A DNA stretch of 64,000 bases from NCBI GenBank assembly GCA_024710355.1, contig JANJUX010000040.1, positions 186,001-250,000 on the forward strand, written 5' to 3'. Source of the stretch: Candidatus Rifleibacteriota bacterium. Lineage in GTDB: Bacteria > Muiribacteriota > Ozemobacteria > Ozemobacterales > Ozemobacteraceae. The notes beneath the pieces were generated by a model, which did no database searches, had not been told where the DNA came from, and was given only the letters and a program-made list of their open reading frames with translations. Positions within the stretch are counted from its first letter, which is position 1. Each line of letters opens with the position of its first letter. The position numbers and the translations under genes were made by a program. Below are positions 41,526 to 49,052 of the stretch, piece after piece.

Positions 41526-42278
41526 ATGCAGATTGATGTCGCTTTTACACCAGGCGAAGTTCAGGCCCTGGCCAGCAAGGTTTGTGTGGTTATAGATGCT
41601 GTACGGGCAACCTCGAGTCTGACCGTCATCATGTCAAAAAAGCCCAAAAAAGTAATTTTGACCACCACAATTCAGAAAGCGACAAAACTGGCTTCGCAGC
41701 AGACTATTCATCCGCTGCTGTGCGGCGAAAGAAAGGGCCTGCCGCCCGAGGGGTTCGATTTTGGCAACAGCCCCCGTCAGTATTTTGAAGCCGATCTCAG
41801 GGACCGGGTGCTGATTTTTACTTCGAGCAACGGCACCCGTGCGGTTGCTGATCTCGTCATCGCACCGCACGTGTTTCTGGGTTGCTTTCTCAATGCATCT
41901 GCCGTTGTTAAAAAAGCTTACGAGACGGCAAAAGCCAGCAATATGGATGTGTTATTCGTCTGTGCCGGCCGTGAAGAAAAATTTGCTCTCGATGATGCCT
42001 ATTGCGCCGGTTTGCTGGTATCACGCCTCATGGGGCTGATTTCTGCCGGTGAGGAGTTCAGTCTTGGCGACGGGGCCCAGGCCGCTCTCGGTATATTTGG
42101 CTATTATCGAGATGACCGCCGCCTTCTCGAAATGTCTGGTGCCGGCCGGGCCGTCATCGAAATCGGTCTGCAGGAAGACCTGACGTTTCTCATGCAGCGC
42201 GACTTGATAGACTGCGTGCCGGAGCTGATCCGCAAGGATTTTCCCGAGCCTGAATATGGCTTTTCAGTAATGGTGTAA
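41526..42278 (+). CDS. comB: 2-phosphosulfolactate phosphatase (ComB family)
   Basis: 250 residues with AGAAGG upstream. VVIDAVRATSSLTVIM, GERKGLPPEGFDFGNSP and LIFTSSNGTRAV are signature motifs of ComB, a Mg-dependent phosphatase that in methanogens makes sulfolactate for coenzyme M. ComB homologues are widespread in bacteria without that pathway, where the substrate is uncertain. It sits between a MerR regulator and an HDOD gene, five bases from the latter. No other coenzyme M gene is in the window. Confidence 0.92.
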   Translation: MQIDVAFTPGEVQALASKVCVVIDAVRATSSLTVIMSKKPKKVILTTTIQKATKLASQQTIHPLLCGERKGLPPEGFDFGNSPRQYFEADLRDRVLIFTSSNGTRAVADLVIAPHVFLGCFLNASAVVKKAYETAKASNMDVLFVCAGREEKFALDDAYCAGLLVSRLMGLISAGEEFSLGDGAQAALGIFGYYRDDRRLLEMSGAGRAVIEIGLQEDLTFLMQRDLIDCVPELIRKDFPEPEYGFSVMV

Positions 42279-42282
42279 CTGC

Positions 42283-43527
42283 TTGCCTGCACAGAAATAC
42301 CCGTTTCAGCTGCGCCTGCACAATCAGACGGTCGCCGAAATAGAAGTGACCGATCTTCTATATCCCGAGCACAAAGCCTTTGAAGTAGTTCAGACGCTGT
42401 TGCCAAAGTTTTCTTACGTCATTATCAGGCTTTCTGAAAAGGCTTCGATGCATAGATCGATGGAAGAAGCCCTCGATAAGCTTTCTGAACCCCAAAAGGT
42501 TTTTCTGGTAACCTGCCGTGATGACCAGATGCCATTCAAGACCTTTGCAGTAAAGCGCTTTGATGATATCGCCACAGCGCTGATGCGCACCAGAAGCGAA
42601 GGGAACATTGCGACGATCGTTAAGCAGGTCGTTGCTCTGCCGGCGATGCGTACGCCGGCGTTTCGTCTTCTGAGCATGCTTAAAGACCCTGATATCGCCT
42701 TTTCAAAAATTGAAGAGGTGCTCGTTAAAGAAGAACGTCTCGCCGATCGCATGCTCAAAATCGCGAATGGCGCAAACTTTGCCCGGCGAACGCCCTTTGA
42801 GAACCTGCGTGGGGCCGTGCAGTTTCTTGGTATCGAAGGCATAAGGCAGATTCTCATCGAAGAGGTGTTTTCAGTTCTGACCCGTGTTTTCGTGAATCAG
42901 GTCGACAAGCTTACGCACATGCGGCGGTGCTCGGTTCTGGCCGCGCACATCGGCAAGCTTCTCGGAGCTGAACAGCGCCTTTTCTGGAAAATGCGCTCTG
43001 CCGGCCTGCTGCACGATCTTGGCTCGCTGGCCCTGAGCTTTCATGACGGTCAGGAATATTCCCGGGCCATGGCGCGGCGCAAGGCACAAAACCTAAGGGT
43101 CTGTGATGCCGAACTGCAGGTTTTCGGCATTACGCACCAGGAAGTTGGCGAAGCCCTCGCCTCTGAAATGAATATTCCTGAATATCTGTTGCCGGCAATT
43201 GGGCATCATCACGATTCTGCCGCGCCGGAAGATGATCTTTTGCTGCTCTCGGTAATGATTGCGAATGGCTACATGAATTCGCAGATCGAGCAGGTCAGCT
43301 TCACCCCTTATGAGCACTATCTTGAAGTATTTGCCCGTGCCCGTGCCGAAAATAACGCGGGCAAGCCCCAGTCGACAGTTGTAACGGTCTCTGACGCAGG
43401 TGATGAAACCCCATCAGAAGAGGGGACGAAGCCTGATGAAGTTTTCAGTTCCCCAAACATCAATTTTTATCTGAAGGAGGAACTTGGAAAGATAATGATG
43501 TGCGGTTATCGAACCGAAGATTTCTGA
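42283..43527 (+). CDS. HDOD-domain signalling protein, paralogue 1
   Basis: 414 residues from TTG 42283, four bases after comB; the paralogue at 51423 aligns with this start (PFQLR). Residues about 1-100 form an uncharacterised N-terminal domain, shared with the paralogue. The HDOD domain (residues about 115-320) has the core DRMLKIANGANFARRTPFEN, FLGIEGIRQILIEEV and LLHDLGSLALSFHDG. HDOD domains bind partners in c-di-GMP, motility and cell-cycle signalling and are usually non-catalytic. The downstream gene is an SLH porin, and the same pairing occurs again at 49-52 kb. Confidence 0.92.
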   Translation: MPAQKYPFQLRLHNQTVAEIEVTDLLYPEHKAFEVVQTLLPKFSYVIIRLSEKASMHRSMEEALDKLSEPQKVFLVTCRDDQMPFKTFAVKRFDDIATALMRTRSEGNIATIVKQVVALPAMRTPAFRLLSMLKDPDIAFSKIEEVLVKEERLADRMLKIANGANFARRTPFENLRGAVQFLGIEGIRQILIEEVFSVLTRVFVNQVDKLTHMRRCSVLAAHIGKLLGAEQRLFWKMRSAGLLHDLGSLALSFHDGQEYSRAMARRKAQNLRVCDAELQVFGITHQEVGEALASEMNIPEYLLPAIGHHHDSAAPEDDLLLLSVMIANGYMNSQIEQVSFTPYEHYLEVFARARAENNAGKPQSTVVTVSDAGDETPSEEGTKPDEVFSSPNINFYLKEELGKIMMCGYRTEDF

Positions 43528-43535
43528 TTTTCTGC

Positions 43536-43563
43536 TTGCGTCCTGTTCTATTTTGCATAGATT
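43536..43563 (+). promoter_or_regulatory. Candidate promoter of SLH porin 1
   Basis: TTGCGT (43536-43541), 16-base spacer, TAGATT (43558-43563); leader of about 45 nt with GCGGAG before the ATG. Confidence 0.45.
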
Positions 43564-43614
43564 GCCTTTCTTTGTGTGTACCAAAATCAGCTAACCAGTT
43601 AAGCGGAGATTCTT

Positions 43615-45513
43615 ATGCGCAAAATTCTTATTCCATTGTCGGCTCTTGTTTTTTCAGCCGGCGTTGCAGTTGGTGCCCCCTTCAAGGACGTTCCAACCTC
43701 GCACTGGGCCTACGATGCAATTCACAAGCTTTCAGCGTCAGGTGTGTTTCAGGGTGTAACTCCCGAAAAATTTGCCGGCAACAAAGGCGTCAGCCGCTAT
43801 GAACTTGCAGTTACAACCGCAAGACTGCTGGCACGGGTCGAACAGGTAATGCAGAATGAAGATGGCACCAGCAAACTGGTTACCAAAGAAGATCTGGTAA
43901 GCATCGAAAACCTGCAGAAAGAATTCTCTGACGAACTGGCTTCCCTCGGCATCCGCACCGGCAAGCTCGAAGAAGATCTGGCAAGTGCCAAAGAAGATGT
44001 GTCGCTGCTCAAAACCGATGTAAAAGAAATCAAGGATAAAATGGCCACCGGCATCGATGAAAAGATCAAGATCGGTGGTAATCTCCTTGTTCGCCACTCG
44101 AACCTGCATCATAAAAACGACTGGCGCATCAATCCTTATTCTCCCGCAACACCGAGAGCCGGTAACAGCAACAACTCGCTTACCGAAAGCCAGTTTCGTT
44201 TCATGTTCAACGCCAAGGTCGATGAAAACATCGATTTCTCGGCAAGATGGGTGCTGTTCGGCAAGCATACAGATTCTCAGCTCAACCTTGCATCGTCCAA
44301 CCGCGGCGGCGTTTTCGGAGTTGCTGGTCCCGTTCCAGGGATTGGTAACCTTAGCGTATCAGACAACAGTATCAACTATGCTTACCTGAATATCAAAAAG
44401 ATGTTTCAGGATCCCGGCATGTTCACCTTCGGCCGGGTTCTCTACAATGCCAACCACGGCATGCTGGTCGACAACTATATCGATGTGGTTCGCTACGGCC
44501 GCAAGATTGGTGATGTCGATATGATGGTTCAGGCAATCTATGACCGCCACCAGGGCAGCTATAAAGATGATGGCCCGGTCGATTACAGACCGGTATACAA
44601 TCTCGATCTGAAAACCAAAGTGCGTGATCATTCGCTCTATCTCGGCCTTTATGCTCAGGATGAACCAGCACTGGCTCAGCGAAGAAACAGAGATATCCTT
44701 CTTTCTTCCGCTTTCCCGACCGCAGCTCAGATAAATGGAACCCCAAAAATCTTTGGTTCGCAGCTCAGCGACGAGCGCCGAGACGTTGAATTTGGCTCAA
44801 AAGGCCAGATCGGCAAAAGCAGTCACTGGTCTTATGATCTGGGATTCACTTTTACCAATTACTCGATCGATATGCTTACTTCGGTCGCCACTCCGACGCG
44901 TGATATCGATCTCGCCGGCTGGCAAGGTCTCGCAGCGGTTAAATACGAAAGTCACAAGAACTGGGCCGGTAAAGTCAGCTACGCTTTTGCCGACGATGAA
45001 TCTATGGGCGGCATTACTCTGTTGAATGACATGCGCTATGTTGACTTCGCCGAAACGCCATGGGAAGACATTTCTCGCGGTAACCCCTATTTCTCCAGGG
45101 GCATGCAGAATATGTACGACCTTAAACTTCAGGCTGAATACAAGCCGAAAGAATGCAAGCATTATGCCCGCCTGGCCTTCGACTTCCTCGATGAACTCGA
45201 CGGCGCACCGGTTAACGATCTGAATCGCTATCGTTCCGGCCACGGCCTGGTTAACAGCGCAATTCCGGCTGACAAGACCAACACTCTGTATGACCGTACC
45301 AACAATTTCGCTACTGCTGAAGCCAAAGCTATGGTTACTACCATTGAATATCGCTATCAGCTTGCCAAAAACACCAGAATCAGAGTCGGCTGCACCATTT
45401 TTGATTTCGGTGGCGATGCTGTTAAGGGTGCCACCAGAATCGGTGCTGGCAACGGCAGATACAATGATTTCGACTATACCTACCTGTTCTCTGAAATCGG
45501 CAGTAAATTCTAA
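43615..45513 (+). CDS. SLH-domain outer-membrane porin, paralogue 1
   Basis: 632 residues. Signal peptide (LIPLSALVFSAGVAVGA), one SLH domain (residues about 21-80: FKDVPTSHWAYDAIHKLSAS, GNKGVSRYELAVTTARLLAR), a coiled-coil stretch (85-150, EDLASAKEDVSLLKTDVKE) and a large beta-barrel with many aromatic, Gly- and Asp-rich strands. SLH porins tether the outer membrane to peptidoglycan-linked polymers in Negativicutes, Cyanobacteria, Deinococcus and related diderms. The end (SEIGSKF) has terminal Phe. Strong similarity to the protein at 49053-51008 marks a gene duplication. Confidence 0.95.
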   Translation: MRKILIPLSALVFSAGVAVGAPFKDVPTSHWAYDAIHKLSASGVFQGVTPEKFAGNKGVSRYELAVTTARLLARVEQVMQNEDGTSKLVTKEDLVSIENLQKEFSDELASLGIRTGKLEEDLASAKEDVSLLKTDVKEIKDKMATGIDEKIKIGGNLLVRHSNLHHKNDWRINPYSPATPRAGNSNNSLTESQFRFMFNAKVDENIDFSARWVLFGKHTDSQLNLASSNRGGVFGVAGPVPGIGNLSVSDNSINYAYLNIKKMFQDPGMFTFGRVLYNANHGMLVDNYIDVVRYGRKIGDVDMMVQAIYDRHQGSYKDDGPVDYRPVYNLDLKTKVRDHSLYLGLYAQDEPALAQRRNRDILLSSAFPTAAQINGTPKIFGSQLSDERRDVEFGSKGQIGKSSHWSYDLGFTFTNYSIDMLTSVATPTRDIDLAGWQGLAAVKYESHKNWAGKVSYAFADDESMGGITLLNDMRYVDFAETPWEDISRGNPYFSRGMQNMYDLKLQAEYKPKECKHYARLAFDFLDELDGAPVNDLNRYRSGHGLVNSAIPADKTNTLYDRTNNFATAEAKAMVTTIEYRYQLAKNTRIRVGCTIFDFGGDAVKGATRIGAGNGRYNDFDYTYLFSEIGSKF

Positions 45514-45524
45514 TTTTGCCTGAT

Positions 45525-45562
45525 AAAAAAAACTGCGCCCGGACCCGGGCGCAGTTTTTTTT
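45525..45562. terminator. Bidirectional terminator between SLH porin 1 and cheY
   Basis: CTGCGCCCG (45533-45541), loop GACC, CGGGCGCAG (45546-45554), with A8 upstream and T8 downstream. It serves both convergent genes. Confidence 0.95.
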
Positions 45563-45577
45563 ATCTCTGTTTTTTAA

Positions 45578-45937
45578 TCAGCCAAGAAACTGCTTAACGG
45601 TGGCAAGAACCCTTTCAGGTTGTAGAGGCTTGACGAGAAAGCTCTTAGCACCGGCCATCACTGCTGCCTTTACCTTGTCTACCTGGCCCATCGCCGAGCA
45701 CATGATAATTTTTGCCTGCGGGTCAATTTTAAGAATTTCTTTGACCGCCGTGATTCCATCCATGTCTGGCATGGTGATATCCATGGTAACAAGATCAGGC
45801 TTGTGAGCGGCATAAAGCTCTACCGCTTCTTTGCCGTTGACTGCCTCGACGACAGTAAATTCGTTGTTCTCGAACAGATGCTTCAGCATCAGTCTCATGA
45901 TTGTCGCATCATCTACTACAAGTATTTTCTTGCTCAC
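45578..45937 (-). CDS. cheY: CheY-like response regulator
   Basis: 119 residues from GTG at 45937 with AGAGG upstream. A single receiver domain: KILVVDDATIMR (acidic pair), LVTMDITMPDMDG (phospho-acceptor Asp), IMCSAMGQ (Ser/Thr position) and SFLVKPLQPERV (Lys). No output domain, so it acts like chemotaxis CheY, by binding a target. It follows cheX by 49 bases on the same strand. Close similarity to Thermotoga-type CheY in the TMDITMP segment suggests a true CheY. Confidence 0.94.
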   Translation of the reverse strand: MSKKILVVDDATIMRLMLKHLFENNEFTVVEAVNGKEAVELYAAHKPDLVTMDITMPDMDGITAVKEILKIDPQAKIIMCSAMGQVDKVKAAVMAGAKSFLVKPLQPERVLATVKQFLG

Positions 45938-45986
45938 GGTTTATAACCTCTTTGTCAGCGGATTTCCAGATTAACCAGGGTGGGTG

Positions 45987-46466
45987 TCAGGCTTTTGGTT
46001 TGTTGTCGAATCTCAGTATAAGGTCGATCGGACCCCATTCGCATGAAAAATGAATCATAAACAGAGGGGCCGCCGGGTAAAAGGCGATTTCCATTTCTTT
46101 GCCCTTAACAATAGACGGAACAGTGATATCGCATTTGTAGCCCTCTTCCTGAAGAAGTTTGCTGGCTTCGCCACCGATCATGTTGCCAATCTCACAGACG
46201 GCACTTTCAGCCACTTCGTCATACTGGGTCACGGGTACACCCATCAGAATTGCCGTAGCGATTTTCAGCGAAATTGACTCATCGAGAGTTATGATGAACT
46301 GCCCTTTCAGATCACCGGTTACCCCGAGAATCGTTGCGATACCGGTACTGATTTTATGACCGCCCGGGAAATACTCAAGGCCGGTTTTCTTCAGTGAGAC
46401 ATTACCGACCTTGCGGAAAACTTCAATTGAAGCCATGATAAACTGATTGGCAACCCGCGAATCCAT
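45987..46466 (-). CDS. cheX: CheX-like CheY-phosphate phosphatase
   Basis: 159 residues. The CheC/CheX/FliY fold is recognisable, with the catalytic ExxN motif in AVCEIGNMIGGEASKLL and a second half lacking a matching helix, as in CheX. It dephosphorylates CheY-P to reset the motor signal. AAGGAA precedes the ATG. Being directly upstream of cheY makes a cheX-cheY operon. Confidence 0.93.
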   Translation of the reverse strand: MDSRVANQFIMASIEVFRKVGNVSLKKTGLEYFPGGHKISTGIATILGVTGDLKGQFIITLDESISLKIATAILMGVPVTQYDEVAESAVCEIGNMIGGEASKLLQEEGYKCDITVPSIVKGKEMEIAFYPAAPLFMIHFSCEWGPIDLILRFDNKPKA

Positions 46467-46672
46467 GGTTTATTCCTTAACAAAATGTTAGTTTGGGTAT
46501 GAAGAAAATGCGCGCAAAGCTAGATTACCAGATTCTAATCCTTATGGCAATTCCCTGAAATAAATGCGTATGTTTTTTTATTACGTTTCTGAATTAGCCA
46601 TAAATGCACCAGATAATGATGGCGTACCTTACTCTGTGCTTTATTCAGGCTTGTTATGATGCATGCACTGGT

Positions 46673-46701
46673 TTGACTTTTGTGTTCGTATTAATTAGAT
46701 T
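46673..46701 (+). promoter_or_regulatory. Promoter of the broken Cache lipoprotein gene
   Basis: TTGACT (46673-46678), 17-base spacer, TAGATT (46696-46701); GGAGGG precedes the ATG at 46739. The well-formed signals indicate that the gene was once expressed. Confidence 0.65.
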
Positions 46702-46738
46702 CCGAGATAATTTAAATGCTGTTCGGAGGGATATGGGT

Positions 46739-46967
46739 ATGAAAAAAAAATCTGGTTGGTACATTGTCGCTTCTGCTCGTTTTTCTTTTGGTATTTTCTG
46801 GCTGTCTCTTCGCTGAAGACGTTGAAAAAGACATCACTACCGAAGAAGTTACCGCTATTCTTGACCTGGCTGCTGCCGAAATGGCCAAAGATGCTGCCGG
46901 CGTAATTGCAAAAATCAATGCCAGCGAGCATCCATTCGTCAACAAAGACAACCCCGCAACCAGATAA
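46739..46967 (+). pseudogene. Cache-type sensor lipoprotein, frameshifted and 3'-truncated
   Basis: After ATG 46739 there are nine A residues (46742-46750). As written the frame hits TGA at 46814-46816. With one A fewer, the product would read MKKNLVGTLSLLLVFLLVFS then GC, a lipoprotein signal with a lipobox, continuing EDVEKDITTEEVTAILDLAA and AGVIAKINASEHPFVNKDN, which matches the start of single-Cache periplasmic sensor domains. The frame is then cut off where IS66 sequence begins (about 46959). Either the A9 run is a mutation, sequencing error or slippage site; the truncation is separate. A possible chemoreceptor-like ligand sensor given its chemotaxis neighbours. Confidence 0.75.
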
Positions 46968-48399
46968 TGGCCTCCAGCCTCTGCTGCCATTTCCGCAGGA
47001 AGAGGCAGCACCGCAGATTCCAGCGCCAGAGCAAGCCAAAACCATCGAGATCAAAGCCCATTTAAGAAAGCGCGGTCGAAAGCCATTACCAGAAGATCTG
47101 CCCGTTCAGGAAGTCGTTGTTGATATTCCCGAGGCCGATAAAACCTGTTCATGTGGCTGCCAGAAGGCCAGAATCGGCGAAGAGACTGCAGATAAACTTG
47201 AATTTACACCGGCCAGAGCCCATATAACCAGAATCGTCAGACCAAAATATGCCTGCAGAAACTGCGAAGGCACAGAATCTGACGAACCGACCGTTTCTAT
47301 AGCGCCGGTTCCTGAGCAGATCATTCCAAAAAGCTTCGCCACGGCAAGTCTTCTTGCTTATATCATCACCTCGAAATTCGTTGATGCACTTCCTTTTCAC
47401 CGTCTCAGCGGCATGTTCAGCCGTCAGAAAATAGAAATCAGCCGTGGCACCATGTGCAACTGGGCAATTAAAGTTGCCAGGGTTCTGAAACCAATCGATG
47501 AGCTGTTCAAGGAAATGCTTATGACTTTCGTCTGCATAAATACAGACGAAAGTCCCATGCAGGTTCTCAAGGAACCGGGTCGAAAAGCCGCCGATAAATC
47601 ATGGATATGGGTTTTTCGCGGTGGAGGCGCCGGAAAAGCAACAGTTTATTTCCATTACAGCCCGAGTCGTGGCGGAAAAGTCGCTGACGAAATACTTGAG
47701 AATTACAAGGGTTACATTCAGACCGATGGTTATTCCGGCTACAACTTCATTTCCTCCAGACCGGGGCAGAAGCATCTTGCCTGTTGGGCGCATGCGTGCC
47801 GGAAATTTTTCGATTCAATAAAAGCTGCCGGAGAGGGAGCAAAGCCCGGCATTGCCCACGAAGCCTTTGCCATTATAAACAGTCTGTACAAAATCGAGAA
47901 AGAAGCCTGCATTAACGGCTTGAACACCGATGAAATACAGAAAATTCGCGAGCAGCGTTCAAAACCAATTCTGGAAAGTTTCAAAACGAAACTTGAAGCA
48001 TGGAAAAAAACTGTGGTTCCCAAAAGCCTCACCGGCAAAGCCGTGACCTACACGCTCAATTTCTGGGACAAGCTAATGGTCTATGTCGAAAACGGAGAGC
48101 TGCAGATCGACAACAACAGCGCCGAAAACGCCATACGGCCTTTCGCTGTCGGCAGAAAAAACTGGTTGTTCGCCGACACCGTCGAAGGTGCAGCTGCTTC
48201 GGCAAGTTTATACAGCATCATCGAAACAGCAAAGGCAAATGGCCTTGAACCATACTGGTATCTTCGCTTTCTTCTGGAAAAGGCCCCTGGCCTAAAATCA
48301 AAAGAAGATTTCAGAAGCCTGATTTCACAAAATGTCGATCGGCAGCTGATAATGAACATGCAACAGAGTCACGTGAATGCAGGTATCACGCCCGCCTGA
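46906..48399 (+). pseudogene. tnpC: IS66 transposase (TnpC), 5'-truncated
   Basis: The frame gives 497 codons but the first 18 or so are read from the Cache gene in another frame; IS66 homology starts near QPDNGLQPLLPFPQ. Zinc-finger-like Cys pairs (CSCGCQ, CRNCEG) and the DDE residues (CINTDESPMQV, IQTDGYSGYNF, NNSAENAIRPFAVGRKNW) are present. The usual N-terminal leucine-zipper part (about 40-60 residues) is missing, and the companion genes tnpA and tnpB are absent, so it is presumed non-functional in transposition. Confidence 0.85.
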
Positions 48400-48430
48400 T
48401 TTTTCAAGAGGCGTTTAAATTCGCGCTTAC
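46959..48430 (+). mobile_element. IS66-family element, one-ended remnant
   Basis: The right end is exact: the minus strand reads GTAAGCGCGAATTTAAACGC starting at 48430, matching the GTAAGCG terminus of IS66 elements, inserted within cheD after codons for DPNSTFN. The left end has no such terminus, and the junction near 46959 falls inside both the Cache gene and the tnpC N-terminus. A deletion therefore removed the left inverted repeat, tnpA, tnpB and the 5' part of tnpC together with adjacent host DNA. Confidence 0.8.
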
Positions 48431-48745
48431 GTTGAAGGTGCTGTTCGGGTCCATGACTTGGGCACCACCGGCCAGCTTAACCACCATATCCGCTGGTTTA
48501 CAGCCAAGCTTTGCCATCTCGGTCAGCAACAAAGGAATTCCGACGTCGGCAAAAGCTCCGGGCCGCTTTGTGGCAAGTTCTTTATTTATAGAGCTTTCGG
48601 GGAGCTGGACATGAATCAGACCCGCGATTGGATGCTTTTTTGAGAAAATGGCGACAGCAACGCACGAGCCCAGAGCGAGGGTTTTGATTACAGTTCCGGG
48701 TTCGCCAGACGCTGCAAGCTCTCCTATCCCAACATAAATGGTCAT
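48404..48745 (-). pseudogene. cheD: CheD chemoreceptor deamidase, 3'-truncated by IS66
   Basis: The frame is 113 codons; the last eight (VSANLNAS) come from the IS66 end. The retained 105 residues match the first two thirds of CheD: catalytic Cys in TLALGSCVAVAIF and His in GLIHVQLPES, then KLAGGAQVMDPNSTFN. The C-terminal third of CheD (normally about 157-166 residues) is missing. CheD deamidates glutamines of chemoreceptors and interacts with CheC. The truncated form is probably unstable. Confidence 0.88.
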
Positions 48746-49002
48746 CTGTTATTCTTTCGGGTGCAGATTTTATGCTCTGTCGTCGGCAAAACACGCCAGC
48801 ATCACTCAGATGCAAATGGAGATTCCGGTTGTTTGCCTGCCGTTACACTTTTTTCTAAGCAATAACCATGCCTGAGGACCCAAGTATTTTTTCTCTCTAA
48901 TCATGAGTCTTATTCAGTGGGGTTACTTTTGTCAATTAACTCTATATCCGCGATTTGCAGGCGCCAGAGTTTTTGTAACCGGACTGCCTAAAAAAAACGT
49001 GC
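48746..49002. other. Intergenic region upstream of cheD, no gene seen
   Basis: Together with the terminator that follows, the cheD-porin gap is 307 bases. It contains a small hairpin (GCATC-ACTCA-GATGC, about 48798-48812) and AT-rich stretches that may hold the cheD promoter. I see no coding frame with a credible start or family match. Confidence 0.5.
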
Positions 49003-49040
49003 AAAAAAAACACGTCAGGGTACCCTGACGTGATTTTTTT
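49003..49040. terminator. Bidirectional terminator of SLH porin 2
   Basis: A perfect 22-bp palindrome at 49011-49032 (CACGTCAGGGT and its complement) is flanked by A8 (49003-49010) and T7 (49034-49040). It terminates the minus-strand porin gene. Confidence 0.93.
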
Positions 49041-49052
49041 GGCTGTATGCTG

